Part shown: piece by piece, positions 24,909-33,199 of the stretch
How the letters are laid out: every line of letters starts with the position of its first letter
How positions within the stretch are numbered: position 1 is the first letter of the stretch
Notes under the pieces: model-generated
The model's database searches: none
The model's input: the letters and a program-made list of their open reading frames with translations, nothing else
What the model was told of the DNA's origin: nothing
From: Roseovarius sp. S88
Lineage (GTDB): Bacteria; Pseudomonadota; Alphaproteobacteria; Rhodobacterales; Rhodobacteraceae
Direction: 5' to 3'
Length of the DNA stretch: 64,000 nt
Assembly: GCF_037023735.1 (NCBI RefSeq)
Contig: NZ_CP146069.1
Span: forward strand, 1-64,000
Translations under genes and position numbers: made by a program

Positions 24909-24924
24909 TTAATAAATGCTTAAC
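24909..24924. promoter_or_regulatory. CtrA-type box overlapping a start codon
   Basis: TTAATAAATGCTTAAC is a perfect TTAA-N7-TTAAC match to the CtrA consensus. It covers the ATG (24916) of the phosphatase gene and lies about 116 bp upstream of yjbH. A regulator bound here would more naturally repress the phosphatase or act on divergent yjbH. Confidence 0.5.
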
Positions 24925-25641
24925 GCGTTGCGGATCTTTCTTAACAAACCTGATATCGAGCGCGCGCCGCCTGCGCCTGACACACCTTTTGTTGCCATTG
25001 GCGACATCCATGGTCGCGCTGACCTTCTGACCCGTCTTCTGCCACGCCTGCCTGATCTTCCGATCATCTGCGTTGGCGACTATGTTGACCGCGGCGATCA
25101 CAGCGCGGACGTGCTGCGCCTGCTTCTGGATCGCCCCGAGATCATCTGTCTTTCGGGCAATCACGAGGACATGTTGCTGCGCTTCATCGACACCCCCGAA
25201 CGAGAAGGGGGGCGCTGGCTTCTGCACGGCGGGATGCAAACCGTGGCCAGCTTTGGCTTGGGTGGCATCTCGCCATCGGCGCGGGGTGAAGAGTTGGTCA
25301 AACTGCGCGACGCACTGGTCGAAGCGATGGGCCAGGAGATGCTGACCTGGCTGAGGGATCTGCCGACACTCTGGCAATCGGGCAACGTAGCTGTGCTGCA
25401 TGCAGGGGCCGATCCATCAAAACCTTTGAACACGCAAAAGCCACAGACCCTGCAATGGGGACACGCGGGCTTTCTCAAAACGCCGCGAACAGATGGCATG
25501 TGGGTGGTGCATGGTCACACAGTGGTAGAGGCACCCAATGCCGAAGACGGCCGCATCGCCATAGACACCGGCGCCTACGCGACTGGCCGTCTGACGGCGG
25601 CGATCGTTGAGCCCGGGCAAGTCCGTTTCGAAACCGCCTGA
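24916..25641 (+). CDS. PPP-family metallophosphatase
   Basis: 241 residues with all core motifs of the PPP serine/threonine phosphatase family: GDIHGR (residues 31-36), GDYVDRGDHS, GNHED, and a C-terminal HGH. These bind two metal ions. The protein is close to the small bacterial PrpA/ApaH-like group, and could act on phosphoproteins or on dinucleotide polyphosphates. Its position between yjbH and the priming sugar transferase suggests it might reverse tyrosine or serine phosphorylation linked to capsule control, but that is inference. The nearest GGAG is 15 bp upstream of the ATG. Confidence 0.85.
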   Translation: MLNALRIFLNKPDIERAPPAPDTPFVAIGDIHGRADLLTRLLPRLPDLPIICVGDYVDRGDHSADVLRLLLDRPEIICLSGNHEDMLLRFIDTPEREGGRWLLHGGMQTVASFGLGGISPSARGEELVKLRDALVEAMGQEMLTWLRDLPTLWQSGNVAVLHAGADPSKPLNTQKPQTLQWGHAGFLKTPRTDGMWVVHGHTVVEAPNAEDGRIAIDTGAYATGRLTAAIVEPGQVRFETA

Positions 25642-25668
25642 CCAAAATCACGACTTTAGGCAAAATTT

Positions 25669-25709
25669 AGCGGTGTTGTTTACCGCTTGTTAAGCCTTGC
25701 GATGCTTAA
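25669..25709. promoter_or_regulatory. Two inverted repeats upstream of the sugar transferase
   Basis: AGCGGT-N7-ACCGCT (25669-25687) is followed by TTAAGC-N8-GCTTAA (25690-25709). The first might be a weak terminator for the phosphatase gene, though there is no T-tract. The second looks like an operator within the promoter region of the sugar transferase gene. No binding protein is known from sequence. Confidence 0.35.
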
Positions 25710-25756
25710 AGTTTGGTTATCGACGTGTGAGTGGGGACATACGACGGAGCCCGCCA

Positions 25757-26428
25757 ATGGCCATGATGGACCACCCCCACACGCGCCCTTTTGCACACCT
25801 CACATCAACAGTCTCATTTGTTTACTCGATCTTGGGCAAACGTCTTCTGGACCTTGCCATCGCACTGTTGCTTCTGCCGATCCTCGTTCCGCTGATTTTC
25901 CTGCTGTGGCTCCTTGTTCGCTTGCAGGGAGGCAGCGGGTTTTACAGCCATACGCGAGTTGGTCGAAACGGGGCGGAATTCTCGTGCTGGAAAATTCGCA
26001 CGATGGTGCCCAATGCCGAGCGGCTATTGGCCGAACTGCTCGATGCCGATCCCAAGGCCGCCGACGAGTGGCGAAGAACACAAAAACTCCATCGCGATCC
26101 GCGCATCACCGCGCTGGGTCAGTTTCTGCGCCGCACCAGCCTCGATGAGCTGCCACAAATTTGGAACGTGTTGCGCGGTGACATGTCCTTAGTTGGACCG
26201 CGACCGGTGACCAAACCAGAGCTGGACCGATATGGATCGGATGCGATCGTCTATCTCAATCTGCGCCCCGGCATCACCGGTTTGTGGCAAATCATGGGTC
26301 GCAGCGATGGCTGCTACGATGAACGTCTTCGTCTGGACATGGCATATGCCCGAGCCATTTCGCCGGTCCAGGATTTGTCGCTCATCTTACGCACCGGGGC
26401 GGTCATCTTTCGCCCTACCGGACGCTGA
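25757..26428 (+). CDS. Priming sugar transferase (ExoY/WcaJ type)
   Basis: 223 residues of the bacterial sugar transferase family. One N-terminal hydrophobic helix (LLDLAIALLLLPILVPLIFLLWLLV) is followed by the catalytic domain: FYSHTRVGRNGAEFSCWKIRTMV, FLRRTSLDELPQIWNVLRGDMSLVGPRPV and LRPGITGLWQIMGRSD. It transfers a hexose-1-phosphate to undecaprenyl phosphate at the inner membrane, starting the repeat unit. The internal ATG 25757 is preferred; the longer frame (25697) adds 20 residues covering the operator-like repeats. It ends 14 bp inside the oppositely oriented glycosyltransferase gene. Confidence 0.9.
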   Translation: MAMMDHPHTRPFAHLTSTVSFVYSILGKRLLDLAIALLLLPILVPLIFLLWLLVRLQGGSGFYSHTRVGRNGAEFSCWKIRTMVPNAERLLAELLDADPKAADEWRRTQKLHRDPRITALGQFLRRTSLDELPQIWNVLRGDMSLVGPRPVTKPELDRYGSDAIVYLNLRPGITGLWQIMGRSDGCYDERLRLDMAYARAISPVQDLSLILRTGAVIFRPTGR

Positions 26429-27569
26429 TCAGACTTTGCAGCCGTGGCTTGTGCGCTGGCTTTGCCCCGGTGGAAAACTGAGGTTTCAACACTTCGACCA
26501 ATGCCTCAGCACTGGCACGCCAGGAAAACCGCGCAGCGCGCAGCTTACCTTTTGCAATCCGGGACCTTCTTTCCTCCTCACTCATTGAGGCAAAGCGCTT
26601 GAGCGCCAGTGTCATCCCAAGCTGGTCCCTGGGATCAAACCACATCGGCGCATCCCCCAGCACTTCGGGCATTGCCGTCGCATTTGAGCTCAGCACCGGC
26701 ACGCCGAGTTGCATCGCTTCCAGCGGCGGAATACCAAACCCCTCGTTGAGGGACGGAAACACAAAACCAGCCGCCCCTTTGTAGAGACCACAAAGGTCAG
26801 ACTCTTGAACCCGGCCCAAAACACGCAAGCTATCGTACCTGCCCAGTTTGGCCTTGTTCAAGGCACGCGGCGCATCCCCAACAATTGCCAATGGCGGCAT
26901 ATCGCAACCTGTTTCGCGATGCGCAGATATAAGTCTGATAAGGTTCTTGTTGGGACTTTGATTGCCCACCGACAAAAAGTATCCGCGCCGCGCCAACCCA
27001 AACGTATCTAGCGCATTTGGGTTGTCTTGCGTGCGCAGCACGTGTTCTGCAGAATTGGGAATAACTGCGAACTGTGCCGGATCAATCCTCAGCCAAGGGC
27101 TCAGAGAGTGCGCTGAATGCTGGCTCACTGTGATCAGGCTCTTGGCGCGCTGCGCCAGCCGGGGTCGCAAAAACCTGTGCCACCTGCGATAGCCTGGCGA
27201 AAACGCCTCGGGCATTTCAAAAACATGGGCGTCATGAAACGCAACCACATGCGCCTCATGAGCAAGTGGTCCGCAGTTACCTAAGCTTAGCAGAACGTCA
27301 TCCTTGCTGATCTGATAAAGCCGCGATTGTTCCCAAACATGGCCTTGCGATGCACCTGTCGAAAATATCTCAATTCGGCGGTAGCACGGCAAGCGCTCAT
27401 GCACAGCCCCCGATACAAACGGGGTTAGCACGACCACCTGACCAAAGCGCGCCTTCACCGAAGGCTGCCGCACCAGAAGGTCATCCAGCGCCTGCACAAG
27501 TTCATGCGCATAGCGCTGAACACCCGACAAAGGCTGCGTCAGAAAACGCCCATTGATGAAAAGTGTCAT
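26415..27569 (-). CDS. Glycosyltransferase family 4
   Basis: 384 residues with a GT-B fold. The C-terminal donor-binding site shows LNEGFGIPPLEAMQLGVPVLSSNATAMPEVLGDAPMWFDP, the E-x7-E signature of GT4, and the N-terminal acceptor domain has INGRFLTQPLSGVQRYAHELV, common in mannosyl- and similar transferases. It adds one sugar to the lipid-linked repeat unit; donor and linkage are not readable. Its ATG overlaps the stop of the upstream glycosyltransferase (ATGA), so they are one operon running away from the sulfotransferase cluster. Confidence 0.88.
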   Translation of the reverse strand: MTLFINGRFLTQPLSGVQRYAHELVQALDDLLVRQPSVKARFGQVVVLTPFVSGAVHERLPCYRRIEIFSTGASQGHVWEQSRLYQISKDDVLLSLGNCGPLAHEAHVVAFHDAHVFEMPEAFSPGYRRWHRFLRPRLAQRAKSLITVSQHSAHSLSPWLRIDPAQFAVIPNSAEHVLRTQDNPNALDTFGLARRGYFLSVGNQSPNKNLIRLISAHRETGCDMPPLAIVGDAPRALNKAKLGRYDSLRVLGRVQESDLCGLYKGAAGFVFPSLNEGFGIPPLEAMQLGVPVLSSNATAMPEVLGDAPMWFDPRDQLGMTLALKRFASMSEEERRSRIAKGKLRAARFSWRASAEALVEVLKPQFSTGAKPAHKPRLQSLISVR

Positions 27570-28738
27570 GCGACCTCGGCGTGCAGGCTAAGCGCTTGCT
27601 GACCAAGGGCCGCGCGATAACACCGCTCTGTGCCAGACCCCAGTCGCGCCAGGTCCCAATCAGACACATCGGTGCGACGCGCTCCTCGTGCCAGACGCGT
27701 GCGCCAAGCTGTGTCTTCCAAAACATCAACAAGCCGATGCGCCACCGCACCCATGTCGTCTGCCGGAAGGATCAAGCCATTGTGGTCATGTGCCAGGATT
27801 TCATCCAAACCCGGCAAAGCTTGCGCCAGGACAGGACACCCTGCAGCAATGGACTGAACCACGACACGCGGCAACCCTTCGCGCACCGATGTCAGAACGG
27901 AAACATCCGCCAGCGCAAAGAGTGCCTCGGCATCGGCACGATGTCCGCAAAACACCACGTTTTTCTCAAGTCCAAGACGCTGAACCTCGCCGCGTACCCG
28001 GTTTTCCTCGGGGCCTTGACCGGCCAGCAAAAGACGCATCTGCGGCAACCGGTCTGACACCCGCGCAAAGGCGCGAAGAAAAGGCACATGTCGCTTGCGC
28101 GGCTCAAACGCCGCCATCATGAGCGCCACAGGCGGACGTCGACCCGCAGCATCGGCACCGGACAAAACACGCCAATCGGATGGCAGTTGGGCACGACGAA
28201 ATCGATCAAGCGCCATGCCCGAGCGCACACAATACATCTGATCCGGATGCGCCAATCCGGCCTCAAGATAAGCGTCTGAAACGGCCTGAGAGACACCGAC
28301 AAATGCATCTGTCCGACGGGCCGCAAGACGCTCCGCTGCCAGGTAGATCGCGCGCCGCAACGGGCTGACACCCTCAAACGGTAGAATATGCACCCCGTGC
28401 ACGATCAGCGCACCCGGCACGGCATCTGCAGCCAATCTCCCGACCAACCCCGCCTTGCTCTGATGCGTGTGAATGACATTTGGCAACAGGGTTTTGTAGA
28501 TATCACGCAACCAGCGGATGGCACGAAAATCCCGTTTGGAATCGATCGGATGCACCAGATCAGGCACCACGATTCGAGCTAACCTTTCCGGAAGATTGAT
28601 GTCCCAGTAGGGATCCGTTTCGGAGCCATGAATAAGCGTCACCTCATGCCCGGCGTCCAACTGCCAGCGAATTGTTTCAACGGTGTTTTCTTCGGATCCT
28701 GCACGCAGCAGACGGGTGATCAGATGCACGATATGCAT
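27566..28738 (-). CDS. Glycosyltransferase family 4
   Basis: 390 residues, GT-B fold. N-terminal MHIVHLITRLLRAGSEENTVETIRWQLDAGHEVTLIHG; donor domain VALMMAAFEPRKRHVPFLRAFARV, LLLAGQGPEENRVRGEVQRLGLEKNVVFCGHRADAEALFALADVSVLTSVREGLPRVVVQSIAAGCPVLA. In the E-x7-E motif the second Glu is replaced by Gln, which is uncommon in GT4 enzymes. It is the first gene of the two-gene glycosyltransferase operon. A CtrA-type box lies 24-39 bp upstream of its start. Confidence 0.87.
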   Translation of the reverse strand: MHIVHLITRLLRAGSEENTVETIRWQLDAGHEVTLIHGSETDPYWDINLPERLARIVVPDLVHPIDSKRDFRAIRWLRDIYKTLLPNVIHTHQSKAGLVGRLAADAVPGALIVHGVHILPFEGVSPLRRAIYLAAERLAARRTDAFVGVSQAVSDAYLEAGLAHPDQMYCVRSGMALDRFRRAQLPSDWRVLSGADAAGRRPPVALMMAAFEPRKRHVPFLRAFARVSDRLPQMRLLLAGQGPEENRVRGEVQRLGLEKNVVFCGHRADAEALFALADVSVLTSVREGLPRVVVQSIAAGCPVLAQALPGLDEILAHDHNGLILPADDMGAVAHRLVDVLEDTAWRTRLARGARRTDVSDWDLARLGSGTERCYRAALGQQALSLHAEVA

Positions 28739-28761
28739 ACGGGTGCGGCCTCCTTTGGACG

Positions 28762-28777
28762 TTAAGCACCCGTTAAC
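28762..28777. promoter_or_regulatory. CtrA-type box in divergent capsule promoter
   Basis: TTAAGCACCCGTTAAC matches TTAA-N7-TTAAC perfectly. It is in the 129-bp gap between the divergent glycosyltransferase (start 28738) and sulfotransferase (start 28868) genes, placed close to the former. CtrA or a similar response regulator could control both directions. Confidence 0.5.
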
Positions 28778-28867
28778 CCTGCCGTGCGAATCTTACCAAA
28801 ACGCTAACGCGGAACGGGATGCTCAACACCGCACCCTCGCCGCCACAACAAGGAGAGCCACAGCACT

Positions 28868-29566
28868 ATGGCCGGTTTCGTCTATATCCATGTGCCCAAA
28901 TGTGGCGGCTCTTCCTTCGGTGCCGCGTTGCGCCTGCGCTATCTGACGTCGCAGGCCACCATCCGCCTCAATCAGGGAGACCCAAACCTCATCGGAGACG
29001 CGCGTATCCTGAGCGACTACGCGGCCCGCAGACGGGAATTGCACGCCCACGTGTCCAAAGGCGTGCGCCTGATCTCAGGCCATGTGCAATACGACCCGTA
29101 CCTGCATCTCAGCGCCGCGCGAAACTATGGTTTTCTCACCTTGCTGCGTGACCCGTTGGAGCGGTTTGTATCCCACTACCGCTACTTGCAGCGCAAACAT
29201 CCCGATGCGCAGCGACCGGATACACTGGAGGCCTTCATCGAAACACGCGCCGCCTCCAGACTGTCATCGCAATACTTGTTCTACTTCGCCGGCCAAAGCC
29301 AGGCGCAAACCAGCAACACCGCACCCCTGATCACCCGCGCCATTCGCGCGCTGGCCTGCTTTGATCTTGTCGGTGATCTTTCTGATCCTCAAGCCTGTCG
29401 CGCGGCACTACGTAACATCACAGGCGGACCCCTCCCACTTTGGCATCGCAACCGTGCACCAAATCGTGCATCAGTCTCACGCGCTCTGCGAACACGCCTT
29501 GAACACCTCTGCGCCGCAGATCTGGAAATCTTCGAAAGCGTCCGCCACCACAGGGCCGCCGCATGA
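28868..29566 (+). CDS. Sulfotransferase family 2-like protein
   Basis: 232 residues. The PAPS 5'-phosphosulfate loop is HVPKCGGSS (residues 8-16), and the 3'-phosphate site is LLRDPLERFVSHYRY, both as in carbohydrate sulfotransferases of the family 2 type. It would put sulfate on a hydroxyl of the repeat unit or its lipid-linked precursor, making an anionic sulfated polysaccharide. GGAG lies upstream of the ATG. First gene of a five-gene run (to 34371) in which each start overlaps the previous stop by 4 bp. Confidence 0.87.
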   Translation: MAGFVYIHVPKCGGSSFGAALRLRYLTSQATIRLNQGDPNLIGDARILSDYAARRRELHAHVSKGVRLISGHVQYDPYLHLSAARNYGFLTLLRDPLERFVSHYRYLQRKHPDAQRPDTLEAFIETRAASRLSSQYLFYFAGQSQAQTSNTAPLITRAIRALACFDLVGDLSDPQACRAALRNITGGPLPLWHRNRAPNRASVSRALRTRLEHLCAADLEIFESVRHHRAAA

Positions 29567-30846
29567 CGCGCCGCACATTGTCGCCCGTGTCGCTGATGCT
29601 GTTGTGCTGGGGGATCACAGGCACATTTTCCATTTGGGCGCTGATGTCGCTCGAACACCTGCCTTTAGTTCAAACCTTCATTCTACGGGAAAACCTGGAC
29701 CTCTCGGCTATCACATTCGCCGGAGTGCTTTGGATTCTCTTCAGCCTCTCGATCTACGTGCTCGCGGATTGGATGGCGCGATTGTCCTTGCCCAAAGCCC
29801 AGACATTTCGCCCGAATCTGAATGTCGAAACTGCCGCCAAACTGACCTTCACGGTCAATGCCTGCTTTGCGACGGTGACCCTAATCTGGATTGCGGCCAC
29901 AGCACATAGCGTCGGCGGGCTTACCCAATTGGCCGCCGCTGTCTATTTGGATAGCCTCAGCACACGCGACATGCTTTTGGAAAAAAAGCTGTTTACGGGC
30001 ATGCGTTTGTTTTACGCTGCGCTGCCTGCAACCGGCTGTCTCGCGGCTGCTTTTCTTGCGCATGGACACCTGTCCTTGCGTGCGCGTCGCATGTGCAAGG
30101 TCACACTTGCACTGAACCTGATCTTGCTGTTCTTGTTGCCCATCGTGATGAGCCAGCGGCTCTTGCTCTTGCAGTTCCTGCTCTCGTCCTACATCGCGAC
30201 CTGTCTGGTCCGGGGAAAGATCTTTGGTCTACGGTGGCTTGGCCTGGGAGTGTGTTTGTTCCTTGGACTTTGGTTTGCCAGAGAGATCATTACCAATCCA
30301 AGCCTGGATCAGTCCGCTGCGGACATCGCCTGGCAGAAACTTGCGTTCTACATCGTCAATGACATGTGGAACAGTCTTGCGCCGCTAAGCCGCCCGATTC
30401 CACATACGCATGGTGCTCTGACATTCGAAGGGCTCACCTTCCTGACCTTCACAGATGGCCTGTTTCATGGTGCCGACCCAAGCCAAATACCCGAGTTGAA
30501 CGCGGTACTAGGTGGCGGGGAATTCCCGTTTTTCACCACCGCCTATGTTGATTTTGGTCCCATCCTTGGCATGGCCGTGATCGCAGGTTTTGCCATCCTA
30601 TTTCGCCTGGTTTTTTACCGTGCTTGTCAATCGCTCGGCTGGGCAGCAATCTATGCTCAGATCGGCGCAGCTCTGCTGTTCTCCAGCCATTCCGTTTACG
30701 TCACGCACCAGAATTTCCTGTTTTCAATTGCAGTCATCGCGGTGATCTGCCGCCTGGCACGCCGGACACCACAGCGGTCGCGACACAGGGCACCACAGCG
30801 CGCCGTCCCGGTCTTTCGCAGCCGACGCAAGGCGCACATCGCATGA
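29563..30846 (+). CDS. Putative polysaccharide polymerase (Wzy-like) membrane protein
   Basis: 427 residues, about ten to twelve hydrophobic helices and one larger extracytoplasmic loop (residues about 250-310, NDMWNSLAPLSRPIPHTHGALTFEGLTFLTFTDGLFHG), the layout of O-antigen/EPS polymerases. Primary sequence is poorly conserved in this group, so the call rests on topology, the C-terminal-half loop and its place between sulfotransferase, acyltransferase and flippase genes. The C-terminus ends in an Arg-rich cytoplasmic tail. Starts by ATGA overlap. Confidence 0.65.
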   Translation: MTRRTLSPVSLMLLCWGITGTFSIWALMSLEHLPLVQTFILRENLDLSAITFAGVLWILFSLSIYVLADWMARLSLPKAQTFRPNLNVETAAKLTFTVNACFATVTLIWIAATAHSVGGLTQLAAAVYLDSLSTRDMLLEKKLFTGMRLFYAALPATGCLAAAFLAHGHLSLRARRMCKVTLALNLILLFLLPIVMSQRLLLLQFLLSSYIATCLVRGKIFGLRWLGLGVCLFLGLWFAREIITNPSLDQSAADIAWQKLAFYIVNDMWNSLAPLSRPIPHTHGALTFEGLTFLTFTDGLFHGADPSQIPELNAVLGGGEFPFFTTAYVDFGPILGMAVIAGFAILFRLVFYRACQSLGWAAIYAQIGAALLFSSHSVYVTHQNFLFSIAVIAVICRLARRTPQRSRHRAPQRAVPVFRSRRKAHIA

Positions 30847-31871
30847 CCGGGACGTCTAGCACATCAAGGCTGGCTGGCCTGCAATCGCTCCGCGCGTTGG
30901 CCGCGGGGATGGTTCTGGTTGGTCATGTCCTAGCAGAGGCAGAGCACTATTTCGGCCTGTCGCTACCCGGAGATGCAATGCCCTGGACCCGAGGTGTGGA
31001 CCTTTTCTTTGTGATCTCCGGGTTCGTCATCGCCCTGTCGGCAGACAGGTTTCGCACCCAACCGCTGGCCTTTTTCAAACGCCGCCTCCTACGCGTGGTT
31101 CCGCTTTATTATGTGTTCACCACGATCATGGTCATGGTCCTGCTGATCTTGCCAAATGCGGCCAAGGACACCTCGCTTGATCTGGGACAAATCCTGTCAT
31201 CCTATGGGTTCGTGCCCTATGCCAGAGAGGACGGACGCATCGCGCCAGTTCTCTCCTTGGGCTGGACGCTCAACTACGAGATTTTCTTCTACGCGATTTT
31301 TTCCTTTTGTCTTGCATTAAGTCGGCCACGGTTTGCGCTGACTGCGATTTTGTCGGCCTTGGTCATGGCCGGGCTGACCTTTCCCGCGACGGCAACCACA
31401 TTTGTGTTTTGGACCAATCCCCTCATTCTCGAATTTTTGTTCGGAGTGGGGTTGGCAAAGCTCTATCAATCCGGATGGCACAAACCACATGGCGGACTTG
31501 CTGTGTCAGGTTTGGTCACTGGTCTAGTGATGCTGTTGCTGCTCGATGCGACGTCGCTGCCGCGTGTCATGGCCGCCGGACTTCCTGCCGCATTGATCGT
31601 GGCCAGTGCAACGATACTCTGTCCCAACCGCACGACACCGGGTCAGCTGCTGGGTGACGCCTCTTACGCGCTTTACCTGTCACATCGATTTGCCCTGAGG
31701 GCCGCGACGCTTTTGCTCTTGCCGCTCCTGCCACAATCGCATTTGGGCGCATGGATCTACGTTGCAATTGTCACCGGCTTGGCCGTGACTCTGGGCGTAT
31801 TGACCCATCTACTGTTAGAGAAGCCGCTGATGCGCGCGGTCGCGACCTCACCAAAGGTGGTCCCGGCATGA
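30843..31871 (+). CDS. Acyltransferase family 3 (OafA-like)
   Basis: 342 residues, about ten membrane helices. The family motifs are present: LQSLRALAAGMVLVGHVLAEAE (catalytic His in the first helix), RGVDLFFVISGFVIALSADRF, FFKRRLLRVVPLYYVF, LGWTLNYEIFFYAIFSF, and DASYALYLSH near the C-terminus. It probably O-acetylates or otherwise acylates a sugar of the polysaccharide. ATG 30843 overlaps the preceding stop (ATGA); the longer frame from 30624 lies inside the polymerase gene and is not used. Confidence 0.88.
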   Translation: MTGTSSTSRLAGLQSLRALAAGMVLVGHVLAEAEHYFGLSLPGDAMPWTRGVDLFFVISGFVIALSADRFRTQPLAFFKRRLLRVVPLYYVFTTIMVMVLLILPNAAKDTSLDLGQILSSYGFVPYAREDGRIAPVLSLGWTLNYEIFFYAIFSFCLALSRPRFALTAILSALVMAGLTFPATATTFVFWTNPLILEFLFGVGLAKLYQSGWHKPHGGLAVSGLVTGLVMLLLLDATSLPRVMAAGLPAALIVASATILCPNRTTPGQLLGDASYALYLSHRFALRAATLLLLPLLPQSHLGAWIYVAIVTGLAVTLGVLTHLLLEKPLMRAVATSPKVVPA

Positions 31872-33199
31872 GCACACAGTTTTGGTCTTTCGGCTTGCAA
31901 TGGTCTCGGGTCGGCATCAATGCCGCGCTGTTTCTCATTGCCACCCGGTTTTTAAGCCTGACCGAAATTGGCCTCTTTGCCACGGCCTTTGCACCGATCC
32001 GTCTAAGCCAGGGTTTGCATCGCGCCGGAATTGCAGAAACCGTCATCATTCTGGGCAAGCACCCGTGGCGTCTAAATGGGCTTTTTGTTGTATCCACTGC
32101 GCTGGGTCTGTTCTTGGCGGTTGTTTTTGCGTCGATCGGGTACCTCACAGCAACGCCCACCTTGATCGCACTTGCCATCATTCCTCTGCTCAATGGGCTT
32201 GGCGCCGTGTCCGAAGGTCTGCTCCGGCGTAATCTGCGTCTGCGCGCCCTGGCCTTGCGCACCGCCATTATCCAGAGCGTCGCCGCTCTCTCGGCGCTTG
32301 GCCTTCTGGCCGCTGGCTTTGGCATTTGGGCTTTGATTGGTTTTGCTGTTCTCAACGCATTCGGCACTTGCCTTTTGAACTGTATGCTGGCGCGGTGGGT
32401 GCCAACGCGTCTTCCGCGTTTCGCAGACGTGACCCCTCTTTTGCCCAAAGTCGCACAGATTGCAGCGCGCGATATTGTCGGAGCCGCGCAAATGCCGCTG
32501 GCTCTGCTGGCCGTTGGACTAACACTTGGCCTGCCAGCCGCAGGCGCATTTCAGATCGCCACCCGCATCTACAACCTTATCGACGCGCTTACGTTATCGC
32601 CGCTCCGGTTCATCGCTCTGCCACAACTGGCACAGGATACGGTAGGCTCAAGATTGCGATTTGTGGAACATCTCTCGCGTGCCGCATGGCTGGCGTCGTG
32701 GGTTTGGGCCATTGTCCTGCTCTTTGCGCCCGATCTTCTTGGTCTGCTTCTAACGCATGAACACGCCAGTGCCACCGCGCCTATCCTGCGTGCCTTTGCC
32801 GGTCTGGGGCTTTTCAGTGCACTGACCATGCCACTCAATCAAGCGCTGACCGTCCGTTTGCAAACCAGCCTGGTCCTGCAACGCGCAATCGTGATGCTCT
32901 GCCTTGGCGCATTGCTTTTGCTGCCTGCCCTGACAGTGTCACCAACCGCCTGCGCCTTGGCTCTTTCAGCCGCCGCATTCATTGTAAATCTGTGGTATAT
33001 CCCGACGGCCCTTCCACGGCTTTACTTGAACTTCAAAGATCTGTCGGTCGCCGGCTCGCCCCTCTTGGCCGCTGGACTAGCGATTTGCCTCATCCTCATT
33101 ACACCCAACTTGCCCATGATCGCCCAGTTGGCCTGCGGCACGCTGATCTACCTGTGTCTCGTGGCGCTTTTGCCCAAACCTAATATGAGGCCAACGTGA
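31868..33199 (+). CDS. Oligosaccharide flippase (Wzx/MATE-like)
   Basis: 443 residues with about twelve to fourteen hydrophobic helices in the polysaccharide-specific flippase pattern. The N-terminal half has LQWSRVGINAALFLIATRFLSLTEIGLFATAFAPIRLSQGLHRAGI and LIALAIIPLLNGLGAVSEGLLRRNLRLRALALRTAIIQSVAALSALGLLAAGFGIWALI, typical of Wzx-like lipopolysaccharide biosynthesis proteins. It should move the lipid-linked repeat unit across the inner membrane for polymerisation. ATG 31868 overlaps the acyltransferase stop (ATGA). Confidence 0.82.
   Translation: MSTQFWSFGLQWSRVGINAALFLIATRFLSLTEIGLFATAFAPIRLSQGLHRAGIAETVIILGKHPWRLNGLFVVSTALGLFLAVVFASIGYLTATPTLIALAIIPLLNGLGAVSEGLLRRNLRLRALALRTAIIQSVAALSALGLLAAGFGIWALIGFAVLNAFGTCLLNCMLARWVPTRLPRFADVTPLLPKVAQIAARDIVGAAQMPLALLAVGLTLGLPAAGAFQIATRIYNLIDALTLSPLRFIALPQLAQDTVGSRLRFVEHLSRAAWLASWVWAIVLLFAPDLLGLLLTHEHASATAPILRAFAGLGLFSALTMPLNQALTVRLQTSLVLQRAIVMLCLGALLLLPALTVSPTACALALSAAAFIVNLWYIPTALPRLYLNFKDLSVAGSPLLAAGLAICLILITPNLPMIAQLACGTLIYLCLVALLPKPNMRPT

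Noticed and set aside
30624..30842. Longer start of the acyltransferase inside the polymerase gene
   Set aside because: The family sequence begins after ATG 30843, which overlaps the preceding stop as ATGA, like all other joints in this operon.
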